Below, one piece after another: positions 53,877 through 63,195 of a stretch of DNA of 64,000 nucleotides (its first letter is position 1; every line of letters starts with the position of its first letter). The DNA lies in assembly GCF_022410535.1 (NCBI RefSeq), contig NZ_JAKNBL010000011.1, positions 1-64,000 on the forward strand, read 5' to 3'. Under the pieces are notes generated by a model, which was not told the origin of the DNA, searched no databases, and saw only the letters and a program-made list of their open reading frames with translations. The position numbers and the translations under genes were made by a program. This DNA comes from Pelotomaculum terephthalicicum JT. GTDB taxonomy: Bacteria > Bacillota > Desulfotomaculia > Desulfotomaculales > Pelotomaculaceae.

Positions 53877-53929
53877 AAACCCCACCGCCAAAAAAAATCA
53901 TACTGCATTATACCACATTTAAACAGAAA

Positions 53930-53950
53930 ATAAAGACCCTTCGGGTCTTC
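53930..53950 (-). terminator. Terminator after the coiled-coil gene
   Basis: AAGACCC / GGGTCTT with a three-base loop is followed by TATTTTC on the minus strand, about 80 bases after the stop at 54027. Confidence 0.75.
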
Positions 53951-54026
53951 CTAATTAATTTCATTATATATTTACAAATATTAACAACTGTGTATAATCC
54001 TGTGGATATTTATTGTATATTTTAAC

Positions 54027-54311
54027 TTAAACATGCGCCGGTGTAAGCTGTTTGGCGTTCATATCTCCTAATTTCGATTCCAATTCTATTATCTGTAAGT
54101 TTTTGTCAAGCAGCCGCTTGGCATAGCGGCGATTATCCCGGTGAAGTTTGTGGTTTTCTTTTTCCAACCTGACAAGAAAACCGGCTCTTTCCTTTTCAGT
54201 TCTTTCAATTAAATTCATCAATACTCTTCGGCTAAGCCGCAGTTGCTCAACTTTTTCCTCTAACTCCACGATCCTTCGCCTCAAGTAACAAACATCAATA
54301 GTATCTTCCAA
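54027..54311 (-). CDS. Small coiled-coil protein of unknown function
   Basis: I cannot assign a function. The 94 residues are almost wholly predicted coiled coil, with heptad-like leucines (RRRIVELEEKVEQLRLS and LLDKNLQIIELESKL), and are rich in Arg, Lys and Glu. There is no signal or membrane segment. The start is TTG with AAGGTGG upstream, which supports a real gene. Confidence 0.7.
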   Translation of the reverse strand: MEDTIDVCYLRRRIVELEEKVEQLRLSRRVLMNLIERTEKERAGFLVRLEKENHKLHRDNRRYAKRLLDKNLQIIELESKLGDMNAKQLTPAHV

Positions 54312-54394
54312 CGCAGCACCACCTTACCAGAGTCTTAACGCTAGTGCTAGTATATGCGCCGAAAGCAGTAAATAGACGTTGCGGCCATGTCACG

Positions 54395-55228
54395 CTACTT
54401 AGAGGGATTGAGGGCTATTCTCCAATCTTTCATTTCCTGAAGCACGGCATAAGATACCGTTACCATACCAAGGCTTCGACCCTCTTTGTGACCTAAACCA
54501 TGGTAATCCGATCCGCCTGTTGCGATCAAATTGTATTTTTCAGCCAGCCTGTAATAGTACTCAGATAATTCCCGCGAGTGCGCAGGGTGGAATGCTTCAA
54601 TTCCCGCCAGACCTTTTGGTACCAGTTCCGGTATAAGTTTACTGGAATTACCAAGTCCGGGATGGGCTAAAACGGGTACCCCGTTGGCTTTCCGGATTAG
54701 TTGAACCGCTTCAGCCGGCTCTATCTTATAACGCGGGACATAAGCGGAACATCCCCTGCCAATGTATTTGTCGAAAGCCTCTGTCAAATTAGCAGCAACA
54801 CCTGCTTCAACCATTGCCGCAGCCAGGTGCGGACGCCCAACCGAACCAGTCCCTGAAATGGCCATTACTCTATCCATCACAACCGGGAAACCCATCATTT
54901 GCAGCTTTACAACCATTTGCTCAATACGTTTAATTCTATAGTTGCGAAACAACGAAATTGTCTCTAGAAATTCTTTGCTGGCAAGCTCTAACAAATAACC
55001 GAGAATATGTGTTTCCTCTCCATTGGCCTCAGTGCTTAACTCAATACCGGGAATAACTTCTATTTCATAGTCATGACCAGCTTTCAGCGCGGGTTCAACA
55101 CCTTCTAATGTATCATGATCTGTAATCGCCAGCGCTTTAAGACCGAGCTTTTTCGCACTGGCTACCACTTCTACGGGGCTGTCCATACCATCCGAAGCAG
55201 TTGTATGCACGTGCATATCCACCTGCAC
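54395..55228 (-). CDS. PHP-domain phosphoesterase
   Basis: The 277-residue protein has all PHP metal-binding motifs: DMHVHTTASDG at the start, ITDHDTLEG near 38, PGIELSTE near 60, VLAHPGL near 190 and GGSDYHG near 240. It resembles the RNase AM / YciV group, which trims RNA 5' ends and hydrolyses 3',5'-bisphosphonucleotides. The exact substrate is not readable. The GTG start has AAGGTGG upstream. Confidence 0.9.
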   Translation of the reverse strand: MQVDMHVHTTASDGMDSPVEVVASAKKLGLKALAITDHDTLEGVEPALKAGHDYEIEVIPGIELSTEANGEETHILGYLLELASKEFLETISLFRNYRIKRIEQMVVKLQMMGFPVVMDRVMAISGTGSVGRPHLAAAMVEAGVAANLTEAFDKYIGRGCSAYVPRYKIEPAEAVQLIRKANGVPVLAHPGLGNSSKLIPELVPKGLAGIEAFHPAHSRELSEYYYRLAEKYNLIATGGSDYHGLGHKEGRSLGMVTVSYAVLQEMKDWRIALNPSK

Positions 55229-55304
55229 AGTTGTCCACCTTCTTTCGGCAGTCCAAATGTAACTATAACAGTCAGTAGAAAGAATGAGAGAATGACTTAT
55301 TGTC

Positions 55305-55340
55305 TTGAAATATTCTGAATTCTGACTCCTGACTTCTGGA
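55305..55340. repeat. Dispersed repeat copy
   Basis: ATTCTGAATTCTGACTCCTG then ACTTCTGGA lies just after the M19 dipeptidase stop. It belongs to the CAGAATTC/GACTCCTGA repeat family of this window. Confidence 0.7.
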
Positions 55341-55348
55341 TACCCAAA

Positions 55349-56332
55349 CTATTTTATCACCTGCCGCATTACCCTGATAAAGTTGCCGCCGAGTACTTTC
55401 TTTATGACATTTTCACTGTATCCCCGTTCTAATAAACCCATGGTTATAACCGGCAGGCGCGAGCAGTCAACCAACCCCAGCGGCAGCCTTTCCGTGCCGT
55501 CAAAATCTGAACCAAGCCCCACACAATCCGGCCCGCCGACTGCTATAACATGTTCAATATGAGCAAGAACATGATCTACTGAAGTATTCTCACCGCCGAG
55601 AAAGTCAGGCACGAAAGTGACCCCTATTACACCCCCGCGCTCTGCTAGCGCCTTAATCTGTTCGTCAGTTAAATTCCTGGGGTGATCGCAAAGCGCCCGG
55701 CAATTAGAGTGAGAAGCGATTATCGGCTGGCGTGATGTTCTCAAGACATCCCAGAAACCTTGTTCGGACAGGTGAGATACATCCACCAGCAATCCGAGGT
55801 CGTTCATTTCTCTTACAACCGCAATCCCAAACTCCGTCAAGCCTTCTCCGGGACAGTCTTCTCCAGCACCGGCGCCCAGCTCATTCCGCCCATTCCAGGT
55901 CAAGGTGATACTGCGAACCCCCAATCTATATAATACACGCAAAATACCAAGGCTTCCCGCCAGCGCCTCGCCGCCCTCAACGGAAAGAAAAGCGGCAATC
56001 TTGCCGGACGTTATTGCCTTATTAATATCATTCATACTTTTTGCGTGTAAAATCACATCATTATTGCTTTCTATCTCCCGATAAAATAAATCGACAAGCT
56101 CCAATACCCTTCTCACCGCCGTACTTTTAAATTCAGGAGCGATAAACGCAGCAAAGAACTGAACATTTATCTTCCCGGTTCTCAAACGGGGCAGATCCAG
56201 ATGACCTAAGCCCGGGCATCCGGCAAGCGGCCTGCCCTCATCAAGCATGGCGGTAAGCGTGTCGCAATGGGTATCCAATACGATACTTTCACAATGTAAT
56301 GCTTCAGCTTTCCTTTTAATAATATGCTCCAA
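55349..56332 (-). CDS. Membrane dipeptidase family (peptidase M19)
   Basis: This zinc hydrolase cleaves dipeptides, often with a D-residue, and some bacterial members act on cell-wall or beta-lactam-like substrates. The metal ligands are seen: DTHCDT near 21, the bridging Glu in FLSVEGGEAL, HSNCRALCDHPRN near 206 and GLGSDFDG near 278. The TTG at 56332 (327 residues) has GGAGGAA upstream; the longer frame reads through a terminator. In many sporeformers it lies beside spoVS, as here. Confidence 0.92.
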   Translation of the reverse strand: MEHIIKRKAEALHCESIVLDTHCDTLTAMLDEGRPLAGCPGLGHLDLPRLRTGKINVQFFAAFIAPEFKSTAVRRVLELVDLFYREIESNNDVILHAKSMNDINKAITSGKIAAFLSVEGGEALAGSLGILRVLYRLGVRSITLTWNGRNELGAGAGEDCPGEGLTEFGIAVVREMNDLGLLVDVSHLSEQGFWDVLRTSRQPIIASHSNCRALCDHPRNLTDEQIKALAERGGVIGVTFVPDFLGGENTSVDHVLAHIEHVIAVGGPDCVGLGSDFDGTERLPLGLVDCSRLPVITMGLLERGYSENVIKKVLGGNFIRVMRQVIK

Positions 56333-56344
56333 AATGTTCCTCCA

Positions 56345-56379
56345 ATAAAAAACCCTGTTTATCAAGATAAATAAACAGG
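56345..56379 (-). terminator. Terminator between spoVS and the dipeptidase gene
   Basis: A nine-pair stem, CCTGTTTAT / ATAAACAGG, is followed by GTTTTTTATT on the minus strand and ends just before the dipeptidase ribosome site. Confidence 0.85.
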
Positions 56380-56412
56380 ACCTGCTAATTAAATACTAAA
56401 AGTGTAATATTT

Positions 56413-56673
56413 TTATCTCGGTTCAACAATTAATTTAATGGCAGTTCTCTCTTCCCCGTCAATAATTATATCCGTAAAGGCAGGTATGCAAATCAAGTCT
56501 ACCCCACTCGGCGCCACAAATCCTCTGGCGATCGCCACCGCTTTTACTGCCTGATTAAGCGCGCCTGCTCCGATTGCCTGCATTTCGGCACAACCTCGCT
56601 CCCGCAGTACACCAGCCAGGGCACCGGCAACAGAATTTGGATTGGACTTTGCTGAAACTTTTAAGACATCCAT
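56413..56673 (-). CDS. spoVS: Stage V sporulation protein S
   Basis: SpoVS is a small Alba-like protein needed for septation control and spore coat assembly in Bacillus. The 86 residues are the normal length, with the conserved VSAKSNPNSVAGALAGVLRE and IGAGALNQAVKAVAIARG segments. The ATG has GGAGGTAG upstream. A clear mark of a spore former. Confidence 0.97.
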   Translation of the reverse strand: MDVLKVSAKSNPNSVAGALAGVLRERGCAEMQAIGAGALNQAVKAVAIARGFVAPSGVDLICIPAFTDIIIDGEERTAIKLIVEPR

Positions 56674-56816
56674 TTAAGCTACCTCCCTCATTACAAAAAA
56701 TGTGAATATGCTGCAAGGTTTGTTACCCTGTACTTCCCGTATAAAAAATATATTCGCGAGCGGTCGGAAAATACCTCTTTACTAAATGAAAAATGTTCAA
56801 CCCAAAAAAAGCTGCG

Positions 56817-57596
56817 CTACTCGTAATTTTGAATCCTGCTAATCGACACGGCTTCCCCGGTTATCTCATCAATGTCAATAATTACTCCATTGAACTGAAA
56901 AAGACCGGTTGCGACTTCAAATTTCAGGGGAAGTTGCGTTATGAAACGTTTAATGACAATTTCTTTCTTAGCGCCGATAACTGAATCACACGGACCGGTC
57001 ATACCTAAATCAGTAATATAGGCAGTACCGCCGGGCAGGATACGTTCATCAGCAGTCTGTACATGTGTATGCGTACCGCACACTGCCGAAACCCGGCCGG
57101 CAAGATACCATCCCATGGCTATTTTTTCCGAGGTAGCCTCGGCATGAAAATCTACAACTACCACTCTTGCCTTCTCTGATAAAAACTTTAACATTTCATC
57201 CGCCTTGCGGAAAGGACAGTCTAGCGGTTGCATGAAGGCCCTTCCGGAGAGATTTATTACCGCAACTTTAACCTTTCCCTTGGTTTCATAGATATCAGCG
57301 CCGGTGCCTGGAGAGCCGGGCGGATAATTAGCCGGCCTGACTATTCGTTTCTCATGGGCAATATAGTTTAAAGCCTCTTTCTTATTCCAAACATGATTGC
57401 CCATCGTGAGGATATCCACTCCCGCGGCAAATAATTCCTGGGCAGTTTCCCTGGTTATGCCGTTGCCGCCGGCAGCGTTCTCACCGTTCGCGATAACCAT
57501 ATCCAACTCATGTTCATGTTTCAATTCTTTTAAGGTAACCTGCACGGCATTCCTGCCCGGGCGTCCGACAACATCACCGATCATCAACAAACGCAT
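56817..57596 (-). CDS. ymdB: YmdB-family metallophosphoesterase
   Basis: YmdB is a dinuclear metal phosphodiesterase (2',3'-cAMP activity in Bacillus), where it affects biofilm and motility switching and works with RNase Y. The 259 residues show IGDVVGRPG, NGENAAGGNGIT, GNHVWNKKE, DFHAEATSEK and GTHTHVQTAD, all metal-ligand segments. The ATG at 57596 has AAGGAGG. The rny gene is nearby on the same strand, as in Bacillus. Confidence 0.96.
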   Translation of the reverse strand: MRLLMIGDVVGRPGRNAVQVTLKELKHEHELDMVIANGENAAGGNGITRETAQELFAAGVDILTMGNHVWNKKEALNYIAHEKRIVRPANYPPGSPGTGADIYETKGKVKVAVINLSGRAFMQPLDCPFRKADEMLKFLSEKARVVVVDFHAEATSEKIAMGWYLAGRVSAVCGTHTHVQTADERILPGGTAYITDLGMTGPCDSVIGAKKEIVIKRFITQLPLKFEVATGLFQFNGVIIDIDEITGEAVSISRIQNYE

Positions 57597-57612
57597 GTTT
57601 TTGACCTCCTTT

Positions 57613-58134
57613 TTATTTGTCGAACACCAATACCCTGCCCTCCTCGCGAAAAGCAAACAGGTACTTGTCTTGACTGGTGCCTTTTATTCTTTCAAGCATA
57701 TGCCCGATCATCTCTTCCTGGGCCACTATTTCTTCTTCAATATATTGATCATATCCTTCGGTTACAAGATTATTATTAAAACATTGACGAAATAATTCCA
57801 CAATCAATGTTATTTCTTCCTGGAACAGGGTATTTACATCGCGCTGTACTTCAATGATGGTAAGATTATCACATATTTGACTATTCAAAGAAATAATACT
57901 GTTTTTCCTGCCTTCCAGCTGGTTGTACACTTCTATGCTATTGAGCAATCTTGCTTTCAAATTATCTAATTCATTTTCTATCAATACTTTTGAATAGATA
58001 AAGGTAAACCTGATCAGCTGTTTCTCCGGGTCGAAATTTATTGCAGCCACTTCCGGGTAGCAGACCAAAATGGAAATTAACAGGCCCACACTGCCGTTAA
58101 CATCGTTGCTTTTACCATCATAGTTAAATCCCAA
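57613..58134 (-). CDS. Conserved protein of unknown function between rny and ymdB
   Basis: I do not recognise this 173-residue protein. It is soluble, acidic, and mostly helical after residue 60, with a stretch EEEIVAQEEMIGHMLERIKG near the C-terminus. It lies between rny and ymdB, 16 bases before ymdB, so it is probably cotranscribed and might relate to RNA turnover. A TTG at 58134 with AAGGTGA five bases upstream is the likely start. Confidence 0.7.
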   Translation of the reverse strand: MGFNYDGKSNDVNGSVGLLISILVCYPEVAAINFDPEKQLIRFTFIYSKVLIENELDNLKARLLNSIEVYNQLEGRKNSIISLNSQICDNLTIIEVQRDVNTLFQEEITLIVELFRQCFNNNLVTEGYDQYIEEEIVAQEEMIGHMLERIKGTSQDKYLFAFREEGRVLVFDK

Positions 58135-58274
58135 TAAATTCACCTTCCCCTAAGAAACCTAGTGAAACATGTATAGATTCTGTTTATCATAAAAGATTCC
58201 TGCTTTTTTTCACGTAATGGTTTTAAAAAAATATTTCCATGAATAATTTATCGTTGGCAGATCTCAAAGAATAC

Positions 58275-58304
58275 AAAAAACGGCCCCTTATAGAGCCGTT
58301 TTTT
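58275..58304 (-). terminator. Terminator after rny
   Basis: AACGGCTC / GGGGCCGTT (one T-G pair) is followed by TTTTTTG on the minus strand, just downstream of the rny stop. Confidence 0.9.
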
Positions 58305-58307
58305 TAC

Positions 58308-59846
58308 TTATTTTGCGTACTCAACCACTCTGGTTTCCCGGATGCTCACAACTTTGATCTGCCCCGGATAGTCCAATTCGTTCTCTATTCTTTTAGCAAT
58401 GTCCCGCACCAACCGAATAGCGCCTATGTCATCAATTTTATCAGGTTTTACCATGATGCGTACTTCACGCCCCGCTTGAATCGCGTATGATTTCTCCACT
58501 CCCTCAAAGGAGTTGGCAATCTCCTCCAGTTTAGTGAGGCGTTTGATATATGCTTCCAGCGTTTCCCGGCGCGCGCCGGGCCGAGCAGCGGAAATCGCGT
58601 CGGCAGCCTGCACCAGAACAGCAATAATGGTTTTAGGATCTTCGTCTCCGTGATGGGAAGCAATGGCATGAACAATATCATGCGATTCCTTGTATTTCTT
58701 AGCCAGGTCAACACCGATAGTGACATGCGGCCCTTCCACTTCGTGGTCAACCGACTTGCCGATATCGTGCAATAAACCGGCTCTTTTTGCCATTTGGATA
58801 TCAATTCCCAGTTCAGAAGCCATCAGACCAGCCAGGTGGGCAACTTCAATTGAATGTTTTAATATATTCTGGCCATAACTTGTACGGAATTTTAAGCGCC
58901 CCAAAAGAATGACCAGTTCGGGGTGAATACCGTGCACACCTGTTTCAAAGGTCGCCTGTTCTCCAGCCTCCCTAATTTGGTTGTTGACCTCTTTTTTGGC
59001 TTTTTCAACCATTTCCTCAATGCGCGCCGGATGGATCCTGCCGTCAACGATCAGCTTTTCCAGAGCAATCCTTGCCACTTCTCTCCGGATCGGATCAAAA
59101 CCTGACAAAATCACAGCTTCCGGTGTATCATCAATAATGAGATCTATTCCCGTTAGCGTTTCAAAAGCACGAATATTTCTACCCTCACGTCCGATAATAC
59201 GTCCTTTCATTTCATCACTGGGCAACGGGATCACCGCTACTGTCGTCTCGGCGACATGATCCGCCGCGCACCTCTGAATAGCTAGAGAAATAACATCGCG
59301 AGCCCGTTTTTCCCCTTCTTCTTTAGCCTTGTTTTCCATGTCTTTGATCATTATTGCTACTTCATGCTGTATTTCTTTTTCAATATCAGTAAGCAGGATC
59401 TGCCTCGCTTCTTCAGATGTCATGCCTGATATCCGTTCCAATTCACCAAGCTGTTTTTTATAAACCTCTGCGATTTTATTTTTAACAGCTTCTATTTCCG
59501 TTTCTTTCCGGCTTAAAGCCACCTCTTTCTTTTCTATTGAGTCAGCTTTGCGGTCCAAGTTTTCTTCCTTCTGAACTAACCTGCGTTCCGCTCTTTGAAG
59601 CTCCCCCCTGCGCTCCCGGTTTTCTTTCTCAACTTCATTGCGCAGTTTCAGAACCTCTTCTTTGGTCTCCAGAATTGCTTCCCGCTTTTTAGCTTCAGCA
59701 TTCTTTTCCGCTTCATCAATTATTTTCTTTGCTTCGCTCTCAGCGGAAGTAATCTTAGCTTCCGCCAAGTATTTTCTTAAAAAATACCCTACCACAAAAG
59801 ATGCCAGTACAGATCCTATAATAATTATAATCATATTAAATTCCAA
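58308..59846 (-). CDS. rny: Ribonuclease Y
   Basis: RNase Y is the membrane-anchored endoribonuclease that starts mRNA decay in many Firmicutes. An N-terminal membrane helix (about 5-24) is followed by a long coiled coil (about 28-190), a KH RNA-binding domain ([17 protein letters not shown] near 215) and an HD domain with [12 protein letters not shown] near 360 and SHHGDED. Length (512) is normal. The start is TTG with GGGGGTG ten bases upstream. Confidence 0.98.
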   Translation of the reverse strand: MEFNMIIIIIGSVLASFVVGYFLRKYLAEAKITSAESEAKKIIDEAEKNAEAKKREAILETKEEVLKLRNEVEKENRERRGELQRAERRLVQKEENLDRKADSIEKKEVALSRKETEIEAVKNKIAEVYKKQLGELERISGMTSEEARQILLTDIEKEIQHEVAIMIKDMENKAKEEGEKRARDVISLAIQRCAADHVAETTVAVIPLPSDEMKGRIIGREGRNIRAFETLTGIDLIIDDTPEAVILSGFDPIRREVARIALEKLIVDGRIHPARIEEMVEKAKKEVNNQIREAGEQATFETGVHGIHPELVILLGRLKFRTSYGQNILKHSIEVAHLAGLMASELGIDIQMAKRAGLLHDIGKSVDHEVEGPHVTIGVDLAKKYKESHDIVHAIASHHGDEDPKTIIAVLVQAADAISAARPGARRETLEAYIKRLTKLEEIANSFEGVEKSYAIQAGREVRIMVKPDKIDDIGAIRLVRDIAKRIENELDYPGQIKVVSIRETRVVEYAK

Positions 59847-59890
59847 TACCTTTTTTCACCCCCTTTTTTGATGAGTTTTATTCCAGCAAC

Positions 59891-60093
59891 AAAAAAAAAC
59901 CGAGTATAACTCGGTCGAAAATGAACAGACACTACTATTTATTCTTGTCCAGATCACGGAAAGAAAAAACCTCAAATGGGCACCTTCCTAAAGTCCGGTT
60001 CAACAAACCAAACCGAACTTCGACCTTAGGAACTATTGGATTTTATCTATAATAAAACCCGTACGTAGTAGTATCCAATTCTATTTTCTCCCA
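59891..60093 (-). ncRNA. Candidate 6S-like noncoding RNA
   Basis: This is a transcript-sized unit of about 200 bases with its own promoter and terminator (ACCGAGT / ACTCGGT, 59899-59915, then nine T). The 5' and 3' parts pair in a closing stem (ATACTACTA at 60066-60074 with TAGTAGTGT at 59929-59937, extendable). Large unpaired flanks surround a stem-loop at 59987-60030 (CCTAA..GGTT / AACC..TTAGG). Closing stem, central bubble and apical stem, at this size, are what 6S RNA looks like. It could instead be a leader attenuator of rny. Confidence 0.5.
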
Positions 60094-60099
60094 TATTAG

Positions 60100-60128
60100 A
60101 TTGTACAGGTTTTTTCAAAAAAAGTCAA
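60100..60128 (-). promoter_or_regulatory. Promoter of the 6S-like RNA
   Basis: TTGACT (60123-60128), a 17-base spacer and TACAAT (60100-60105), close to consensus. Confidence 0.75.
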
Positions 60129-60165
60129 GCTAAAACCCGGCAGGCACAAACCCGGGAGGATAAAT

Positions 60166-60624
60166 TCAGTCTCTGTCGCCATCTTTAATCCCGCGTTGTA
60201 TCTTACTAATTACTTCACATGTAAAACCACGCCGGTTAAGCGAACCTACCAGCCGCGGAAGATTACACTCCCCATTACTACGGATCATTTCCTTTTTCAC
60301 TAATTTCATAGCAGTGATATATTCCCTGTCATCTCCCAATTCATCCAGAACCTCTTCAATGATCTTAACGCTGATTCCCTTGTCCCGCAGTTCTTGCCTT
60401 AACCCACTGAATCCTCTTTTACCCAGTCTCCGGTCCACCCAGCAACGGGCGAATTCTTTGTCGTTGATATAGCCATACTCCCCCAAAACATCTAAAACCG
60501 GGTGCGACACTTCGGGGGTAAAGCCTTTCCGCTCCAGATATTGTTCCAGCTCATGCCTGGAACGCCGGCGGAGTGCCAGCATCCTTAAAGCTAATGACCT
60601 GGCCTTTTTAAGTTCATTTTTCAT
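60166..60624 (-). CDS. recX: RecA regulator RecX
   Basis: RecX binds RecA filaments and limits their activity. The 152 residues contain the three-helix repeats of the family, with LRMLALRRRSRHELEQYLERKGF near the start and RCWVDRRLGKRGFSGLRQELRDKGI in the middle. The ATG overlaps the recA stop by one base, so it is coupled to recA and shares its SOS promoter. Confidence 0.95.
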   Translation of the reverse strand: MKNELKKARSLALRMLALRRRSRHELEQYLERKGFTPEVSHPVLDVLGEYGYINDKEFARCWVDRRLGKRGFSGLRQELRDKGISVKIIEEVLDELGDDREYITAMKLVKKEMIRSNGECNLPRLVGSLNRRGFTCEVISKIQRGIKDGDRD

Positions 60625-61667
60625 TATTTATTTAAATCGCCCTCTGCCGCGCCCGCAGTCGAAGGAGCAACTTTAACACCGGCAAGATTATGCGCCAGTC
60701 GAACTTTTTGCTCAATTTCTTTCGCCATGTCAGGATGTTCTTTTAAGAATTCTTTGACATTTTCCCGGCCTTGACCCAGCCTGTCATCATTGTAGGAGTA
60801 CCAGGCTCCGCTTTTGTTAATAATGTTTAAATCAGCGGCAATGTCCAGAATGCTGCCTTCTTTGGATATTCCCGTACCGTACATGATGTCGAAGTCGGCC
60901 TGTTTAAAAGGCGGCGCCATTTTATTTTTCACCACCTTGACTCTGGTGCGGTTCCCAATAATATCGGTACCTTGCTTGATATTTTCCTGTTTACGCACTT
61001 CCATGCGAATTGAAGCATAAAATTTCAAGGCGCGCCCGCCGGTGGTAGTTTCAGGCGAGCCGTACATGATACCGACTTTTTCCCGGATCTGGTTAATAAA
61101 GACTACTGTTGTATGCGACTTGCTGATCGACCCGGTGAGCTTGCGCAACGCCTGGGACATCAGCCGCGCCTGCAATCCAACGTGTGAGTCTCCCATCTCC
61201 CCCTCAATCTCAGCACGTGGCACCAGGGCGGCTACAGAATCGATAACGATGACATCTATAGCTCCGCTGCGCACCAATGCCTCGGCAATTTCCAGCGCCT
61301 GCTCACCGGTATCCGGCTGGGACACCAGCAGGTTCTCAATATCTACTCCCAGGTTCCTGGCATATGCTGGATCGAGGGCGTGCTCGGCATCGATAAAAGC
61401 CGCCGCCCCACCTGTCTTCTGGGCCTCGGCGATGATGTGGAGAGCCACGGTTGTCTTCCCGGAAGATTCCGGCCCAAATATCTCTATTACCCTGCCGCGC
61501 GGCACTCCCCCGATGCCAAGAGCGATATCCAGCGCCAGAGTGCCTGTTGGAATAACCTCAACATTTAAATTAGCGGAGGCTTCTCCAAGCTTCATAATCG
61601 AACCCTTGCCGAATTGCCGTTCTATCTGCGTCAGCGCCAGTTCCAAAGCTTTTTGTTTATCAGACAA
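60624..61667 (-). CDS. recA: Recombinase A
   Basis: RecA pairs DNA strands in homologous recombination and triggers LexA cleavage. The 347 residues have the Walker [10 protein letters not shown], Walker [13 protein letters not shown], the DNA-binding loops around [19 protein letters not shown] and [21 protein letters not shown], and the C-terminal domain. The TTG at 61667 has GGAGG seven to eight bases upstream; an ATG at 61673 is too close to that site. A LexA box lies in its promoter. Confidence 0.98.
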   Translation of the reverse strand: MSDKQKALELALTQIERQFGKGSIMKLGEASANLNVEVIPTGTLALDIALGIGGVPRGRVIEIFGPESSGKTTVALHIIAEAQKTGGAAAFIDAEHALDPAYARNLGVDIENLLVSQPDTGEQALEIAEALVRSGAIDVIVIDSVAALVPRAEIEGEMGDSHVGLQARLMSQALRKLTGSISKSHTTVVFINQIREKVGIMYGSPETTTGGRALKFYASIRMEVRKQENIKQGTDIIGNRTRVKVVKNKMAPPFKQADFDIMYGTGISKEGSILDIAADLNIINKSGAWYSYNDDRLGQGRENVKEFLKEHPDMAKEIEQKVRLAHNLAGVKVAPSTAGAAEGDLNK

Positions 61668-61703
61668 AAGCATTACCTCCATGTTCAGAGAATCATTACA
61701 AAA

Positions 61704-61717
61704 AGAACGTTTGTTCG
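61704..61717 (-). promoter_or_regulatory. LexA (SOS) box of recA
   Basis: On the minus strand CGAACAAACGTTCT matches the Bacillus-type LexA consensus CGAAC-N4-GTTCG except for the last base. It lies about ten bases downstream of the -10 element, where bound LexA would block transcription. Confidence 0.88.
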
Positions 61718-61727
61718 TCCCCAGCTA

Positions 61728-61756
61728 ATTATATGTCGCTTTTCAATTTATGTCAA
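61728..61756 (-). promoter_or_regulatory. Promoter of recA-recX
   Basis: Perfect TTGACA (61751-61756), a 17-base spacer and perfect TATAAT (61728-61733). Confidence 0.92.
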
Positions 61757-61796
61757 TAAAAATAATCAGAAAAGAATAAATTAGAATACTATTTTT

Positions 61797-63035
61797 CTAT
61801 TTTTCTTGAAGGAATGCCCTGACTATATTTAGCGCGGCGTTTACCGTGCCCATCCTCACAGCCAGACGGTCGCCGGGAAAATGGTACTCATGGCAGGAGG
61901 TGCCCCTTTCGGACGCCAGGGCGATATAAACCAGTCCCCGTGGTTTAACCGGGGTGCCGCCGTCCGGCCCGGCAATACCTGTTACGGCCAGACCCAGGCT
62001 TGCATGAATCAGGTTCCGCACACCTTCGGCCATGGCCACCGCCGTCTCTTTACTGACAGCCCCGTGCCGGTCAATTGTCTCGGGAGCCACCCCGAGAATC
62101 GCTTTTTTTACCTCATTGCTGTACGCAACCACACCACCGGTAAAGTAGCCTGAACTACCGGGAACGTCAGTCAGCTTCGCGGCGATCAATCCGCCTGTGC
62201 AGGATTCCGCCAAACCAATCGACATCCCCTTATCGAGCAACTGTTTAGCAACAATGTGCTCTAACTTTTCACCACCGTAACTAAAGATGTACTCTTCAAG
62301 ACGACAATTCACCTTTTCCGAGAGTTCCTCCACCATTTTTTCCGCTTGTTCGGCATTCGCCGCCCGCGCGGTTATCCGTACCTGCACCTGGCCCGGGCTG
62401 GCCAAATAGGTGATGCCCGGATTGCCTTGCCCGCCCAAGTCTTTCATCAGATCCTGCACAGCCGACTCGGAAATACCGGTAACTCTGACGACTTTAACCC
62501 TGGTGACGTCTCCGGAACCAGCTTTTTTTGACAATAGCGGCGCCAGTGTCTCTTCAAACATAGCAGTCAATTCGTGCGGCGGTCCGGGTAAAAGAGCAAT
62601 AATTTTATTTCCCCGATCAATCAATATGCCGGGCGCGGTTCCCCGGTTGTTTGGCAGAATAGTTGCCCCTTGCGGAAAGTAGGCCTGTCTGGCATTGGAT
62701 TCAGGCATGGACATGCCGCGGCGGTTAAAAAACTCCCTTATCCCGTCCAGCGATTTTTCATCAAGGATCATTGGCAGACCCAGCACGTGAGCGACAGTTT
62801 CCTTAGTAAGGTCATCCGTGGTCGGACCAAGTCCCCCGGTGATTAAAATCAGCTCAGACCGTTCCAGCGCCTGCCTGACAACCTGCTCCAGCCTTTCATA
62901 ATTATCTCCCACCGTGACATGCCACGCGACGTCAAAATTAAGCTCGGACAACCTTCTTCCCAAATACTGGGCATGGCTGTTCACAATGCGGCCCTGCAGC
63001 AGTTCCGAACCGGTAAAAATAAGTTCTGTCTTCAA
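61797..63035 (-). CDS. cinA: CinA: competence/damage-inducible protein, NMN deamidase type
   Basis: CinA has an N-terminal MoCF-like domain with ADP-ribose pyrophosphatase activity in some members ([27 protein letters not shown]) and a C-terminal nicotinamide-nucleotide deamidase domain (about 250-412, [20 protein letters not shown] with the catalytic Ser, and [11 protein letters not shown]). The TTG at 63035 (412 residues) is where homology begins. It lies just before recA, the usual Gram-positive order cinA-recA. Confidence 0.95.
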   Translation of the reverse strand: MKTELIFTGSELLQGRIVNSHAQYLGRRLSELNFDVAWHVTVGDNYERLEQVVRQALERSELILITGGLGPTTDDLTKETVAHVLGLPMILDEKSLDGIREFFNRRGMSMPESNARQAYFPQGATILPNNRGTAPGILIDRGNKIIALLPGPPHELTAMFEETLAPLLSKKAGSGDVTRVKVVRVTGISESAVQDLMKDLGGQGNPGITYLASPGQVQVRITARAANAEQAEKMVEELSEKVNCRLEEYIFSYGGEKLEHIVAKQLLDKGMSIGLAESCTGGLIAAKLTDVPGSSGYFTGGVVAYSNEVKKAILGVAPETIDRHGAVSKETAVAMAEGVRNLIHASLGLAVTGIAGPDGGTPVKPRGLVYIALASERGTSCHEYHFPGDRLAVRMGTVNAALNIVRAFLQEK

Positions 63036-63124
63036 ATTATCACATCCCGATATTAACTCTCCAGACAGATTATAGCATGAATCGCCCCAACACCGTAAGG
63101 CCATAAGGCTAATATATTTAAGAG

Positions 63125-63165
63125 GAAACGGACCGGCTAAAAAATTAATTCAGCCGGCCCGTTTC
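63125..63165. terminator. Strong inverted repeat, probable ftsH-side terminator
   Basis: A 14-position stem (GAAACGGACCGGCT / AGCCGGCCCGTTTC, one mismatch) lies between the FtsH-type gene and cinA. The T-run is weak on either strand, so termination is likely but not certain. Confidence 0.6.
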
Positions 63166-63195
63166 GTTTTCCTTAACAGATTATTTATTTCGCAA

